DNA of 64,000 nucleotides from Amycolatopsis sp. FBCC-B4732 (GTDB taxonomy: Bacteria > Actinomycetota > Actinomycetes > Mycobacteriales > Pseudonocardiaceae). Below, in pieces: positions 1 to 7,731 of this stretch (the stretch's first letter is position 1; the number at the start of each line of letters is the position of its first letter). The DNA lies in the NCBI RefSeq assembly GCF_023008405.1, contig NZ_CP095376.1, forward strand, positions 3,372,001-3,436,000, read 5' to 3'. The notes under the pieces were generated by a model that saw nothing but the letters and a program-made list of their open reading frames with translations, had not been told where the DNA came from and ran no database searches. The position numbers were made by a program, and so were the translations under genes.

Positions 1-603
1 GCGGACCGCTGCCGGGACGCAACCGCCGCGACGGCCCACGCGGCGTTCGGCGACCTGCCCGGCACGGTCCTGGTGTCCGAGGCGGCGCGGACGATCGGCG
101 AAGTCCGCGACCTCGGGGTGGCCCGGGTGCGCGAGCTGCTGCGCACGCCGGCGGCCGGGACGCTGCTGCTGAGCACCGACGCCGACACCCGGGTGACGCC
201 CGGCTGGGCGCGGGCGCACCTGGCCCGCGCGCGGCAGGGCTACCACGCGATCGCCGGGACGGCCGAGCTGGCGGTGCCGTTCACCACGTCGGCACGGGCG
301 CTGCGGCAGTACGAGCACGTCCTCGACGACGCACGGACAGCGGCGGGCCACGGCTCGGTGTACGGCGCGAACCTGGCCGTCCGCGGGGACGCGTTCGACG
401 TCGTCGGCGGCTTCGGCCCGCGGGCGACCGGGGAGGACCACGACTTGTGGCGCCGCCTCGGGCAAGCGGGCTTCCGCCGCTGCTTCGAGTCGGCGGCGCC
501 GGTGGTGACGAGCGCTCGCCTGCACGGCCGGGCCCCGGACGGGCTGGCGACGCTGCTCCGCCGGCTGGCCCGGGACCACGACGGGTGCGGCCACCGTTCG
601 TGA
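1..603 (+). CDS. Family 2 glycosyltransferase, C-terminal part (5' end outside window)
   Basis: The reading frame is open from base 1, so the start lies upstream of the window. The visible part carries STDADT (a DxD-type nucleotide-sugar/metal motif) about 55 residues in, a later GANLAVR...GGFGP segment and GEDHDLWRRL, the usual ED-containing acceptor/base region of GT-A glycosyltransferases. No membrane segment is visible in this part. The family transfers a sugar from a nucleotide donor; donor and acceptor cannot be told here. The gene ends about 100 bases before a small possible secreted protein. Fold assignment is fairly safe; the product is unknown. Confidence 0.75.
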   Translation, partial: ADRCRDATAATAHAAFGDLPGTVLVSEAARTIGEVRDLGVARVRELLRTPAAGTLLLSTDADTRVTPGWARAHLARARQGYHAIAGTAELAVPFTTSARALRQYEHVLDDARTAAGHGSVYGANLAVRGDAFDVVGGFGPRATGEDHDLWRRLGQAGFRRCFESAAPVVTSARLHGRAPDGLATLLRRLARDHDGCGHRS

Positions 604-705
604 GCACCTCGACCCGCGCCCGCGCTCCCGCACCACAGCGGTTGTGGAGGTCGTTCGTAGCGGTTGTCGCTGTTGCGCCACCCGCCGCGCCGCGAAGATC
701 GGCCG

Positions 706-993
706 GTGACGACCGCCTGGAGGATGCTGCCGGCCGCACTGCTCGTGGCGACGGCCCTGACCGCGGTGCCCGCCGCCGCGGCCACGGCGGAAACCCGGGT
801 CCAGCTCGTCTCCGTCGTCCGCGACACCGTCGGGATCACCTGCGCCGGGAAAGCGGACCGAGTCGTCTGCGAGGCCGTCCACCAGCCCCGGACCTACCTG
901 GCCGTCCTCGTCACAACGCTTCCAGCTCCGCCCGGACCACAGCCACGTGCTCGGCTCCCCCGTACTCCCGCAGCATCGCCAGCGCTTCCGTGA
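706..993 (+). CDS. Possible small secreted protein
   Basis: A 95-residue frame from a GTG start. It opens with an Arg-containing n-region and a hydrophobic stretch (MLPAALLVATALTAVPAAAA) that looks like a Sec signal peptide with an AxA-type site. The rest is short, with two Cys (TCAGKADRVVC). No recognised domain. No convincing ribosome site precedes the start, and the last 83 bases overlap the 3' end of the opposite-strand regulator, so the C-terminal Pro/Arg-rich tail is probably not conserved. It may be a real small exported protein, a remnant, or chance. Confidence 0.3.
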   Translation: MTTAWRMLPAALLVATALTAVPAAAATAETRVQLVSVVRDTVGITCAGKADRVVCEAVHQPRTYLAVLVTTLPAPPGPQPRARLPRTPAASPALP

Positions 994-3124
994 ACAGCTC
1001 ACGCGCACGAACCGGCGACCCCAGCCCCGCGTAGGCCCGACCGAGCTCGGCCAGCGTCATGGCCTCGTACGACCGCACGCCCGCGGCGCGCCACAGCTCG
1101 GCACTCCGCCGCAGCTCCTCGACGGCGTCGGCGTACCGCCCCTCCTCGCGGTGGACCGTGCCGATCCGCATCCACCCGTACGCCACCCCCCGCAGATCGT
1201 CGGTACCTTCGCCGACGGCGACCGCTTCGGTCGCGTACGCGAGCTCGCGGGAGCGATCGCCCTGACGGCCGTAGAGCACGCCGAGGTTCACCAGGTTCAG
1301 CGTCTCGACGTGGCGCAGCCCGAGCGACCGGTTGAGCGCCAGGCCCCGCTCGCCGAACTCGATGGCTTCGTCGACGTCGTCGCCGAGGCCGAACACGAAG
1401 CAGAGGTTGTTGAGGATCCCGGCGAGCTGGCGGGGGTCGCCGATCTCCTCCCAGTCCGCGAGGCTCCGCCGCAGGTGCGCGTGGGAGCGGCGGTAGTCGG
1501 CCGCCTCGCCGCCGTGGGCCAGTTCGGCCTCGGCGACCCCGAGGTCGTTGCGCAGCGTCGCCGCCGCCACCGGGTCGACGCCGTCGACCAGGGTCAGCGC
1601 CACCTCGTCGACCTGGATGGCGTCGCGCCACCGCGCCCGCGCCCGGTGGTATTCGAACAGGCCGAGCCCGACGGCCGCGATCGCTTCGGCGGGCACCCCC
1701 GGCGTCGCCGCCGCCTGCCGCACGAGCGTGACGAGGTGCGCCTGGTGCCGGTCGAGCCAGCCGAACACCTCCTCTGTCGTGGCCGATCCGCCGGCCGCCC
1801 AGCGCCCGGCCGCCCAGTCGTGGCGGTGCGAGGCCGCCGAGACCAGCGCCATGCTCTGCCACGCGACGGAGGCGCACAGCTCGACGACGCGGGTGATCGC
1901 GGCGGCCCGCTCGGCCGCGGGGAGCCGCCCGGCGTGCTCGCGGGCGTAGAGCCGCAGCAGGTCGTGCAGCCGGTACCAGCCCGGGGCGGGCGTGGTCAGC
2001 AGGTGCTCGTCGGTCAGCCGTTCCAGCAGGTTCTCGGCCACGCGGTCCGGGACGTCGAGCAGCCGTCCCGCGACGGGCACCGACAGCTCCGGCACGTCGA
2101 GCAGGGACAACAGCGGGTACGCGCGGGCCGCGGCGTCGTCCAGCGCCCCGAAGGCGAGCGCGAAACTGGTGCGGACGCCGGTTTCGTCGAGGCGGCGGCT
2201 CTCGTCGCCGAGCCGGTGCGCGAGGTGGGCGACCGGCCACGACGGCCGCGTCGCCAGCCGCGCGCCGGCCAGGTGCAGCGCCAGCGGGAGGTACCCGCAC
2301 AGGCGCACGACGGCCCGGGCCGCGGCGGGCTCGGCGGCGACGCGGTCCGCGCCGATCTCCGCCGCCAGCAGGCGCAGCGCGTCCGGCTCGGGCAGGACGT
2401 CCAGCAGCACCTGGTGCGCCTGGGGCAGGTCCGGCAGCGCGGCCCGGCTCGTCACGATGGCCGCGGAACCGCCCGCGCCCGGAAGGAGCGGAGCCACGTG
2501 CGCGGCGTCCCGCGCGTTGTCCAGCAAGAGCAGGACGCGCTTCCCCGCGAGCGCCGAGCGGAACCGCGCCGACGCGGAGCCGAGCGTCAACGGCGTCGGC
2601 GGCTCGCCGCCGAGCTCGCGGATCAGGCGGTCGAGCAGGTCCAGGGGATCCGGCGGGTCGGCGGCGTGGCCGCGCAGGTCGAGGTGCAGCGAGCCGTCCG
2701 GGAACCGCCGGGCGAGCCGGTGCCCGGCCTCCAGGGCCAGCGCGGTCTTGCCGACCCCGGCCATGCCGGCGATGGCGACCACGACACCCGGCCGAGGGTC
2801 GGCGAACAGGCCGAGCACGCGGTCGAGCTCCACTTCGCGGCCGGTGAACGCGGCGACCCCGCCCGGCAGTTCCCGCGGCACGGCGGTGGTTCCCGCCGGG
2901 GTCTTCGGGCGCGCACCCGCGGCGGCGAACTCCGTGCGGGCGTCGCCGGCCAGGTCGAGGGCGTCGGCGAGCCGGTCGAGGGTTTCGCGGTGCGGGAACC
3001 GGCGCTCCCCGCGTTCGAGCGCCCCGACGGCCTGGGCGCTGAGCCCGGCCGCCTCGGCGAGCGTCTCCTGCGTCAGCCCGGCCGCGCGCCGCAACCGGCG
3101 CAGCCGTGCCCCGAACGACTCCAT
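911..3124 (-). CDS. XRE-type regulator with NB-ARC ATPase and TPR repeats
   Basis: The 737-residue protein starts at an ATG at 3124, where MESFGARLRRLRRAAGLTQE begins a helix-turn-helix of the XRE type (residues about 5-60). An NB-ARC/STAND ATPase follows: Walker A GMAGVGKT at residues 120-127 and a Walker B-like LLLLDN near 198-203. The C-terminal third is made of TPR-like helices (ALNRSLGLRHVETLNLVNLG and similar). This is the architecture of AfsR-like signal-integrating activators but without the SARP DNA-binding domain. It is divergent from the AraC gene, with about 120 bases between them that hold an inverted repeat. Its target genes are unknown. Confidence 0.8.
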   Translation of the reverse strand: MESFGARLRRLRRAAGLTQETLAEAAGLSAQAVGALERGERRFPHRETLDRLADALDLAGDARTEFAAAGARPKTPAGTTAVPRELPGGVAAFTGREVELDRVLGLFADPRPGVVVAIAGMAGVGKTALALEAGHRLARRFPDGSLHLDLRGHAADPPDPLDLLDRLIRELGGEPPTPLTLGSASARFRSALAGKRVLLLLDNARDAAHVAPLLPGAGGSAAIVTSRAALPDLPQAHQVLLDVLPEPDALRLLAAEIGADRVAAEPAAARAVVRLCGYLPLALHLAGARLATRPSWPVAHLAHRLGDESRRLDETGVRTSFALAFGALDDAAARAYPLLSLLDVPELSVPVAGRLLDVPDRVAENLLERLTDEHLLTTPAPGWYRLHDLLRLYAREHAGRLPAAERAAAITRVVELCASVAWQSMALVSAASHRHDWAAGRWAAGGSATTEEVFGWLDRHQAHLVTLVRQAAATPGVPAEAIAAVGLGLFEYHRARARWRDAIQVDEVALTLVDGVDPVAAATLRNDLGVAEAELAHGGEAADYRRSHAHLRRSLADWEEIGDPRQLAGILNNLCFVFGLGDDVDEAIEFGERGLALNRSLGLRHVETLNLVNLGVLYGRQGDRSRELAYATEAVAVGEGTDDLRGVAYGWMRIGTVHREEGRYADAVEELRRSAELWRAAGVRSYEAMTLAELGRAYAGLGSPVRARELFTEALAMLREYGGAEHVAVVRAELEAL

Positions 3125-3188
3125 CCGCCCCCTCCTCCCGAGGCGGAATCCTACGATGAGACGGCCGGGAGCATTGTCGCGGAAGATC

Positions 3189-3206
3189 GTATCGCTTATC
3201 GTATAC
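3189..3206. promoter_or_regulatory. Inverted repeat GTAT-N10-ATAC between divergent regulators
   Basis: The 120-base gap between the NB-ARC regulator and the AraC gene holds AGATCGTAT followed, ten bases after GTAT, by ATAC. The repeat is AT-rich against a GC-rich background. The same AGATCGTAT start and GTAT-N10-ATAC spacing occur at 33990-34007 before the homoprotocatechuate operon. It is probably an operator or overlaps a -10 region; the binding protein is not known. Confidence 0.4.
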
Positions 3207-3242
3207 GACGCTGTCCTCCTCCCGACGCTGCGAGGTGACCCC

Positions 3243-4184
3243 GTGCCCGCCCCCACGACCCTCATCGCCCGCGACTTCACCGAGTTCCGCACCGCCGTCT
3301 CGCAGTCGTTCGTCCCGCTGCACGTCACGGCGGGCGGTGACGGCTTCCGCGGCCGGATCCGCTCGTCGGGCGCCGACGAGGTGCAGGTCTCCGAGGTGAC
3401 CGCCTCTCCCCACGTCGTCGAGCGCACGCCCGAGCTGATCGCCCGCGCCGAGCGGCGCTACTACAAGCTGAGCCTGATCCTGGCCGGCACCGGGCTGCTG
3501 GTGCAGGACGACCGCCAGGCCGTGCTGCGCCCCGGCGACGTCGCCCTCTACGACACGCACCGGCCGTACTCGCTGGTGTTCGAAGAGGACTTCCGGACGC
3601 TGGTGGTGATGTTCCCGCAGCGGCTGATCGACCTGCCCGCCGAGCTCGTCGGGCGGCTGACCGCGGTGCGGATGTCGGGCAAGGAGGGCGTCGGCAACGT
3701 CGTCGTGCCGTTCCTCGCCCAGCTCGGCGGCAACCTCGAGCAGCTGGCGGGCCCGGCGGGCGCGCGGCTCGCGCACAGCGCGGTCGACCTGCTCTCGACG
3801 CTGGTCGCGACCGAGCTCGACCTCGCGCACGCGGGCGCCGACCCGCACCACGAGCTGATGCGCCGCATCCGCGCGCACATCGACGCGAACCTGCACTCCG
3901 CCGACCTGACCCCGGCGCGGATCGCCGCCGAGCACTTCATCTCGACGCGGCACCTGCACGGGCTGTTCCAGGAGCAGGGCACCACGGTCTCCGGCTGGAT
4001 CCGCACGCGCCGCCTCGAGCACTGCCGCCGCGACCTGCTCGACCCGGTCTACTCGGGCCGCCCGGTCGCGGCGATCGCCGCGCGCTGGGGGTTCGTCGAC
4101 GCCGCCCACTTCAGCCGCGTGTTCAAGACCGCGTTCGGCCGGGCACCGAGCGAGCTGCGCCGGGAGTTGACGGTCAGCGCGTGA
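3243..4184 (+). CDS. AraC-family transcriptional regulator
   Basis: The 313-residue protein starts at GTG 3243, eight bases after a GAGGTGA ribosome site. The N-terminal two thirds resemble the AraC-binding-like (PF14525 type) sensor (YYKLSLILAGTGLLVQDDRQ; LRPGDVALYDTHRPYSLVF). The last 100 residues are a double helix-turn-helix (ARIAAEHFISTRHLHGLFQE; VAAIAARWGFVDAAHFSRVF). Such proteins often activate catabolic genes, and AraC proteins activate amine-oxidase genes in other bacteria. It lies directly upstream of the MoaF/transporter operon, so control of that operon is a sensible guess. The 3' end of this gene is partly duplicated in the following non-coding stretch. Confidence 0.85.
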   Translation: MPAPTTLIARDFTEFRTAVSQSFVPLHVTAGGDGFRGRIRSSGADEVQVSEVTASPHVVERTPELIARAERRYYKLSLILAGTGLLVQDDRQAVLRPGDVALYDTHRPYSLVFEEDFRTLVVMFPQRLIDLPAELVGRLTAVRMSGKEGVGNVVVPFLAQLGGNLEQLAGPAGARLAHSAVDLLSTLVATELDLAHAGADPHHELMRRIRAHIDANLHSADLTPARIAAEHFISTRHLHGLFQEQGTTVSGWIRTRRLEHCRRDLLDPVYSGRPVAAIAARWGFVDAAHFSRVFKTAFGRAPSELRRELTVSA

Positions 4185-4486
4185 CCGCTCGCCGGGGCGA
4201 GGTGCCCGCCCGGCGATCAAGCCATTTCCGCGCCCTCGCCGGGCGGCTGCCGACGCTCGGCGGCACCCTGTCCGGTGGAGCGCCGAGCGGTGCTCGACCG
4301 GGTCGCTCGCCGGCGCTGGGAGTTGACCGAGTTGCGCCGGGAGTCGCCATTCCCGAGCGGCTGCCGACGCTCGGCGGCACCCGCCCGACGGCGGTGCCCC
4401 ACCGAATCGCGTCCACGTCGCTCGCCCGGCGCCGGGAGTTGACCGTCAGCGTCCGGTAGTTGCCCCGCAGCGCGTGACCGCTCGCC
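4155..4486. repeat. Degenerate repeats of the AraC gene 3' end plus hairpin repeats
   Basis: The 332-base gap between the AraC gene and the first MoaF gene holds no convincing gene but clear repeats. A 19-base sequence (CAGCGCGTGACCGCTCGCC) at 4175-4193 recurs exactly at 4468-4486. CGCCGGGAGTTGAC followed by GTCAGCG occurs at the AraC 3' end and again around 4429-4450, with a worn copy near 4310-4345. A 26-base unit at 4243-4268 recurs exactly at 4357-4382 and contains the small hairpin GCCGA-CGC-TCGGC. The pattern looks like repeated local duplication of the AraC tail. Confidence 0.7.
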
Positions 4487-4516
4487 CGGACCCGGCCCCC
4501 GCCCGACGATGAGGCC

Positions 4517-5284
4517 ATGTCCGAAGCCCCCACCGACGGCTGGCGCACCTACGACGAGTTCGCCGCCGGGATCGCCACCTACCGCCTGCCGGACGCCGAC
4601 CTCACCGGCCGGGACGTCACGATCACCCTCGACGACGGCGAAGTCCTTTCGCTGAGCTTCGAAGACGCCGAGCACGTCGTGCTCAACGGCGTCGAGGACC
4701 CGTACGACGCCGTCGCCGTGCGCGACGACGTCTTCTTCGTGAACCTGCCGCTCACCAGCGTCGACGGCGAGGCGCTCACCGTCGTGTTCTCCACGACGTC
4801 GCACCGCGCGCTCGCCGTCCGCTCCGTGATCGGCGCCGAGGACGTCGAGGACGTTCCCCGCGTCTCCCAACGCTTCTGGTCCGGCGTCACCGACGGCGGA
4901 ACCCCGTCCGGTGCCGTGCCCGGGCCGTCGCGGGACCTGATCGGCAAGCGGAACCTCTACCGCTACAGCCCCGACCACCTCTACGAGCACGTCTACGTCT
5001 CCTCGGAGCGCTACGCCTGGCAGTGCTTGGAAGGCGTCCAGCGCGGCCATGGCGACATGGACCTCTCGACCGTGTGGAAGTTCGCCGACGGGCTGTACCT
5101 GTTCTGCTTCCGCGAGTTCCGGATCGCCGTCGCGAGCGTGTGGCTGCACGACCTCGGCTACGCGCTGCGCACCACCGGCGTGTTCCTCGGGCTGACCGGC
5201 GAGGGCCGCTCCGAGCACTCCCGCGCCGGCGGCCACGTCTACCCGCTCGGCTCGGTCAGCTACCCCGACGCCCAGCCCGTCTGA
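4517..5284 (+). CDS. MoaF-family protein (first copy)
   Basis: A 255-residue cytosolic protein with both MoaF parts: an N-terminal beta-rich half (DLTGRDVTITLDDGEVLSL) and the C-terminal signature (LYRYSPDHLYEHVYVSSERY, then AWQCLEGVQRGHGD and WKFADGLYLFCFREF). MoaF proteins are known from the monoamine regulon of Klebsiella; they are unrelated to molybdenum cofactor synthesis despite common database names, and their exact function is unsettled. It heads an apparent operon with a SnoaL-like protein and an ABC importer, and a second MoaF protein follows the amine oxidase at 13.7 kb. Role in amine use is inferred from this context. Confidence 0.8.
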   Translation: MSEAPTDGWRTYDEFAAGIATYRLPDADLTGRDVTITLDDGEVLSLSFEDAEHVVLNGVEDPYDAVAVRDDVFFVNLPLTSVDGEALTVVFSTTSHRALAVRSVIGAEDVEDVPRVSQRFWSGVTDGGTPSGAVPGPSRDLIGKRNLYRYSPDHLYEHVYVSSERYAWQCLEGVQRGHGDMDLSTVWKFADGLYLFCFREFRIAVASVWLHDLGYALRTTGVFLGLTGEGRSEHSRAGGHVYPLGSVSYPDAQPV

Positions 5285-5295
5285 AGGAGCTTCAA

Positions 5296-5691
5296 GTGTC
5301 CAATGTGGACGTCATCCGCGCGCACTACGCCGCCAGCGACCGGGGCGACCTGCCCGGCATGCTCGCCCCGCTCGGCCCGAAGACGACGTGGACCGAAGCC
5401 GCCGGTTTCCCCTACGCCGGCACCTACACCGGCCCGGACGAGGTGGCCGAGCACGTCTTCGCCGCCATCGGGCGGGACTGGGACGGCTACCGCTTCACCC
5501 TCGAAGACCTGCTGGACGCCGGGGACGCGGTGATCGGCGTCGGCACCTACACCGGCACGCACCGCCGGACCGGCCGGTCCTTCACCGCCCGCGTCGCGCA
5601 CCTGTGGCGCTTCGACGGCGGCGAGGTCGCCGCCTTCGAGCAGATCGTCGACTCCGCGCCCGTCGTGGCCGCAACCCGGGAGCAGCAATGA
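5296..5691 (+). CDS. SnoaL-like / NTF2-fold protein
   Basis: A 131-residue protein from GTG 5296, preceded by AAGGAGC. The pattern VDVIRAHYAASDRGDLPGML ... TWTEAAGFPYAGTYTGPDEV ... HRRTGRSFTARVAHLWRFDG ... VAAFEQIVDSAPV is the SnoaL/NTF2 cone fold. Members act as small isomerases, cyclases, dehydratases or ligand binders, so the reaction cannot be named. It sits between MoaF and the transporter genes and overlaps the binding-protein start by four bases (ATGA), showing translational coupling. Confidence 0.75.
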   Translation: MSNVDVIRAHYAASDRGDLPGMLAPLGPKTTWTEAAGFPYAGTYTGPDEVAEHVFAAIGRDWDGYRFTLEDLLDAGDAVIGVGTYTGTHRRTGRSFTARVAHLWRFDGGEVAAFEQIVDSAPVVAATREQQ

Positions 5692-6860
5692 GAAAAGTCC
5701 TTCCCACCCTCGCGGTAGCCGTGCTCCTGGCCACCGCGGGCTGCGCCGGCTCCGACGCCGGTTCGAGCGGCCCGATCGTCGTCGGCTCGGTCAACGCGCT
5801 CAGCGGCGCGGCCACCTTCCCGGAGTCCTCGCAAGCGGCGAAGGCGGTGTTCGACGCGGCCAACGCCGCCGGCGGCGTCAACGGCCGCCGGATCGAGTAC
5901 AAGGCGATCGACGACAAGGGCGACCCGTCGGCCGCCGCGGCCGCCGCGCGTGAGGTGGTCGGCGGCGACTCGGCCGTCGCGCTGGTCGGGTCGTCGAGCC
6001 TCATCGAGTGCGAGATCAACGAGAAGTACTACGAGCAGCAGAAGATCCTGTCGATGCCGGGCATCGGTGTCGACCCGGCGTGCTTCTCCAGCCCGAACAT
6101 CGCGCCGGTCAACGTCGGCCCGTTCCACGACATGACGCTCACCCTGCTCTACGGCTCCGAGGTGCTGAAGCTCGACGACGTCTGCGCGCTGCTGGAGATC
6201 GCGGGCAACACGCTCCCGGCGTACCAGGCCGCGATCGACGAGTGGACGAAGATCACCGGCAAGAAGCTGAAGTACGTCGACTCGACCGTCCCCTACGGAG
6301 GGTCGGACTACACGCCCTACATCGTCAAGGCGCGCGCGGCGGGCTGCAAGGCGATCACGGTCAACCCGGTGGAGCCGGACTCGATCGGCCAGCTCAAGGC
6401 CGCGCAGGCGCAGGGCTGGACCGACGTCACGTGGCTGCTGCTGACCAGCGTCTACAGCGAAAACTACGCCAAGGCGATCTCGAACGCCGGCGCCGGGGTC
6501 TACGTGCCGGCCGAGTTCTCCCCGTTCACCGACGCGGCGGCGCCGGCGAACCAGGAGTGGCGGGACCTGATGGCGAAGAACAAGATCCCGCTGACGTCGT
6601 TCAGCCAGGGCGGCTACCTGGCGGCGAAGTACTTCCTCGCCGTGCTGCGCGGGATGAAGGGCGACATCACGCGCGAGACGGTGACCAAGGCGCTGCGCGA
6701 GATGAAGCCGATCAGCGACCCGATGGTCGGCACGCCGTACGTGTTCGGGCCCGCGCAGGCGCACCACGACAACACCGCGGGCTGGCCGATCAAGCTGGCC
6801 ACCGGGACGAACAAGTGGGAGCTCTCGGCGCGGGACTGGCTGCGGATCCCCCGGTCCTAG
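5688..6860 (+). CDS. Branched-chain-type ABC transporter substrate-binding lipoprotein
   Basis: A 390-residue lipoprotein. The signal peptide ends in a lipobox (LATAGC, Cys19). The mature part begins PIVVGSVNALSG and has the Peripla_BP_6 fold (Leu/Ile/Val-binding type) with NGRRIEYKAIDDKGDPSAAA, GSSSLIECEINEKYYEQQ and QGGYLAAKYFLAVLRGMK. It delivers substrate to the permeases and ATPases that follow. LivJ-like proteins bind amino acids, amides, aromatic acids or amines; the neighbouring amine oxidase suggests an arylalkylamine or related aromatic, but this is inference. Confidence 0.88.
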   Translation: MRKVLPTLAVAVLLATAGCAGSDAGSSGPIVVGSVNALSGAATFPESSQAAKAVFDAANAAGGVNGRRIEYKAIDDKGDPSAAAAAAREVVGGDSAVALVGSSSLIECEINEKYYEQQKILSMPGIGVDPACFSSPNIAPVNVGPFHDMTLTLLYGSEVLKLDDVCALLEIAGNTLPAYQAAIDEWTKITGKKLKYVDSTVPYGGSDYTPYIVKARAAGCKAITVNPVEPDSIGQLKAAQAQGWTDVTWLLLTSVYSENYAKAISNAGAGVYVPAEFSPFTDAAAPANQEWRDLMAKNKIPLTSFSQGGYLAAKYFLAVLRGMKGDITRETVTKALREMKPISDPMVGTPYVFGPAQAHHDNTAGWPIKLATGTNKWELSARDWLRIPRS

Positions 6861-6870
6861 GAGGACGTTC

Positions 6871-7731
6871 ATGCTGCAGGGCGCACTGGCCGGCCTCGCC
6901 GCCGGCGGCCTCTACGCGGTGCTCGCGGTCTGCCTGACCCTGATGTCGCGGCTGGTGCGGGTGGTCAACTTCGCCCAGTCCGCGACCGGGATGTTCGGCT
7001 GCTACGTCGCCGTCTTCCTCGCCGTCCACCTGGGTTTCCCGGAGTGGCTGGCGACGCTGGCGGGCATCCTGCTCGGCGGCGCGCTGAGCGCGGTGCTCGG
7101 CTGGATCGTCTCGACGTGGCTCGCCGAGGCCGACACCGGGACGCGGTCGGCGGTGACGGTGGCCGTGCTCCTGCTGCTGATCTCGCTGGCGTTCATCCTG
7201 TTCGGCAACAAGCCGCAGCCGTTCCACCCGCTGCTGGCCGGCCCCGCGTTCACCGTCGGTGGCGTGGTGGTCAGCCAGGTCACCGTGGTGACGGTGGCGC
7301 TCGCGGTGCTGGTGGCGCTGGGCTGCCGCGCGGTGCTCGCCCGGACGTCGCTGGGCGTCCGGCTGCGGGCGTTGTCGGAACGCCCGACGACGGCGGAGCT
7401 GCTGGGCATCCCGGCCCGGCCGCTGTCGGTCGGCGTCTGGACGGCGACCGGGGTGATCGCCACCCTCGCGGTGTCGATCGTGGCGCCGTCGCAGTCGAAC
7501 GACCCGACGTCACTGGCGATGCTGGTGGTCCCGGCCGCGGCGGCCGCCCTCCTCGGCGGCTTCCGCCGGCTGGACCTGGCCGTGGCGGGCGGCTTGGTCC
7601 TCGGCATGGCGCAGGGCGCGGTCGCGCAGGCCGACAAGCTGTCGGTGCTGCGGTACTTCCTCCCGTTCCTGGTCATCGTGGCACTGCTGCTGTGGACGCA
7701 GCGCAAGGAGGTGTGGGATGCGGCTCGCTGA
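6871..7731 (+). CDS. livH: ABC transporter permease, LivH type
   Basis: A 286-residue inner-membrane protein with repeated hydrophobic segments. It opens MLQGALAGLAAGGLYAVLAV and carries VNFAQSATGMFGCYVAVFL, the usual LivH start, and ARTSLGVRLRALSERPTTAE, the coupling loop that contacts the ATPase. It forms one half of the translocation channel for the uptake system. It begins ten bases after the binding-protein stop and overlaps the next gene by 14 bases, so it is within the same operon. Confidence 0.87.
   Translation: MLQGALAGLAAGGLYAVLAVCLTLMSRLVRVVNFAQSATGMFGCYVAVFLAVHLGFPEWLATLAGILLGGALSAVLGWIVSTWLAEADTGTRSAVTVAVLLLLISLAFILFGNKPQPFHPLLAGPAFTVGGVVVSQVTVVTVALAVLVALGCRAVLARTSLGVRLRALSERPTTAELLGIPARPLSVGVWTATGVIATLAVSIVAPSQSNDPTSLAMLVVPAAAAALLGGFRRLDLAVAGGLVLGMAQGAVAQADKLSVLRYFLPFLVIVALLLWTQRKEVWDAAR

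Noticed and set aside
911..4220. Very long reading frames opposite or out of frame to the NB-ARC and AraC genes (up to about 1070 codons)
   Set aside because: They are Arg/Pro/Ala-rich shadows caused by high GC at third positions; the regulator frames have recognisable domains and ribosome sites.
4181..4459. 92-codon frame after the AraC gene, with repeated RLPTLGGT and RRELTVS
   Set aside because: The repeats come from duplicated DNA of the AraC tail and hairpins; no ribosome site and no domain.
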